Source: Rhodococcus sp. IITR03
GTDB lineage: Bacteria; Actinomycetota; Actinomycetes; Mycobacteriales; Mycobacteriaceae
Direction: 5' to 3'
NCBI GenBank assembly: GCA_001017865.1
Contig: LATQ01000386.1
Span: 1-13,999, forward strand
Length of the DNA: 13,999 nucleotides
In this document: one piece after another, positions 13,008 to 13,999 of the stretch
How positions within the stretch are numbered: position 1 is the first letter of the stretch
Layout of the letters: each line of letters begins with the position of its first letter
Notes under the pieces: model-generated
The model's database searches: none
Seen by the model: the letters and a program-made list of their open reading frames with translations, nothing else
Told to the model about the DNA's origin: nothing
Position numbers and translations under genes: made by a program

Positions 13008-13999
13008 TGTTCTGACGCGGGGTGCCTGCCGCCGACAGCGCGTACAGCGTCGTGCGGATCATCGACGGCGACCCGGCGATCTGGATCTGACGGTCGGCCC
13101 ACGTGCCGAACTGCCCGGCGACCTTACCGAGCTTGCCGTACATCGGCCGGTTGAGGCCGGTGGGCGGTTCCTTCACGGGAACCGGGTGCCACCAAGGGTT
13201 CTCCTTCTCCTCGAGCACCGGCACGATGGTCAGCCACGGGTTGGTCGTGGCGATCTGCCACAGTGTCTCGAGGTCGTACAGGTCGCACGGATACTTGCCG
13301 CCGTAGAACAGGTGGACGCGCGGGTTGTCGCCGCGCATCGCCATCTCCATGATCTGGGCGCGCATCGGCGCGAGGCCGGTGCCGGACGCGATCATCAGCA
13401 CGTCCTGGCCGCTCTCACGGTCGACGTGCAGGCCGCCGAGCGGTGGGCCGATCGTCCATCGGTCGCCGACGGCGGTCTCGCCGACGAGCGCGGGGCTCAC
13501 CCATCCGGTGGAGACCCGCCGGACATGGAATTCGATCTGCCCGTACTGATTCGGGGGGATCGCTGCGGACAGGTACCGCCACATGTGCGGGCGCTGCGGG
13601 ATCTGCACGCTCATGTACTGGCCCGCGTAATAGGGGATCGGGCTGTCGGCCTCGAGCCGGATGATCGCCAGATCGGGGAGCACGCGCTCGTGGCCGACGA
13701 CGGTGGCACCCCACGAGCGGGCAGGTCGTCGGTGGCCGCGGCGGTCGCCATCGTCTCGACGACCCCATCGACGACCTCGGCCCAGGTGCGTTCGAGCGCG
13801 GCCGTCCACAGGATCAGGGGAGTGCACTCGCGGACCGCGGCGAGCAGTGCGTTGCCCGCGACGCGATAGTGCAGCGGCTCGACCCCGTACTTCCGGTGGT
13901 CGCGCGCGAGCTGGGCGAGGAACCTGTCGACGGTGCCGGCTCGTGGAGACGGGCGACGACCAGCGACCGCGGTCGCGAAGCGCTGCCGCCATCGACTCC
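12988..13999 (-). pseudogene. Globin-FAD/NAD reductase (flavohemoglobin-like), N-terminus outside window, frameshifted in the globin part
   Basis: The C-terminal part is intact from about 13718 down to 12988: WGATVVGHERVL, GQYMSVQIPQR, RYLSAA (FAD motif), TGWVSPALV, IASGTGLAPMRAQ (NAD), CDLYDLETL, AGSPSM in place of the usual CGPxxM, and the end NISFDPL. Upstream, a different frame gives FLAQLARDHRKYGVEPLHY and ALERTWAEVV, the F-helix and later helices of a globin, with the proximal His at 13896-13898. Repairs at GGG 13719-13721 and CC 13936-13937 link the parts; at least one more break lies beyond 13945. Flavohemoglobins detoxify NO or act as NAD(P)H-dependent haem reductases. The first 90 or so residues of the long open frame here are out-of-frame and should not be used. 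Confidence 0.78.

Noticed and set aside
13722..13992. First 90 residues of the 334-aa minus-strand open frame as a real N-terminus
   Set aside because: They are Arg-rich and featureless, while another frame of the same DNA encodes globin helices with the proximal His.
1..13999. CRISPR arrays, tRNA or rRNA genes, insertion sequences, attachment sites
   Set aside because: No regularly spaced repeats, no tRNA cloverleaf or rRNA segments, no transposase or integrase motifs and no flanking direct repeats were seen by eye on either strand.

Overview
The window is high-GC DNA with actinobacterial features: GTG/TTG starts, GTGA start/stop overlaps, apparently leaderless promoters, a type VII (ESX)-like gene pair, an AMIN-like exported protein and a globin-flavoreductase. 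Together these point to a mycolic-acid actinobacterium, most likely Rhodococcus or a close relative. The genus is an inference from gene content and family resemblance, since no search was possible.

Left part (1-5917, all + strand) is a catabolic gene set: three short-chain dehydrogenases (the first truncated by the window edge and resembling 3-alpha-hydroxysteroid dehydrogenase), a SnoaL/NTF2-fold protein, an HSL-type alpha/beta hydrolase and a 3-ketosteroid delta1-dehydrogenase-like flavoprotein. An uncharacterised 171-aa gene follows (5947-6462); its ribosome binding site lies inside a perfect 11-bp inverted repeat. A flavin reductase on the minus strand (6487-7276) and an acyl-CoA synthetase on the plus strand (7474-9027) diverge from a spacer that carries two GTGA/TCAC palindromes. 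The set is consistent with breakdown of a hydroxylated steroid or similar polycyclic isoprenoid: SDRs oxidise hydroxyls, KstD desaturates ring A, the SnoaL protein may dehydrate or isomerise, the hydrolase cleaves an ester or lactone, and the synthetase activates a side-chain or ring-derived acid. The actual substrate cannot be read from the sequence.

Right part: a strong bidirectional hairpin terminator (9042-9083) separates the synthetase from a minus-strand group made of an exported AMIN-like protein, a 92-aa unknown, a WXG-type protein with a hydrophobic hairpin and an EspC-like ESX protein. The last two overlap by GTGA. Divergent from these are two paralogous membrane proteins with CxxH and CxxC pairs, both apparently leaderless, then a second SnoaL-like protein. 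That gene converges, with a 20-bp overlap, on a globin-flavoreductase which runs off the right edge.

An important caveat is that at least seven genes are broken by single-base losses, nearly all at places where restoring one base to a run of G or C rejoins two well-conserved frames. This looks like systematic homopolymer under-calling rather than gene decay. One defect is different: an in-frame amber codon in the first SDR. Broken genes are listed as pseudogenes, but most are probably intact in the organism.
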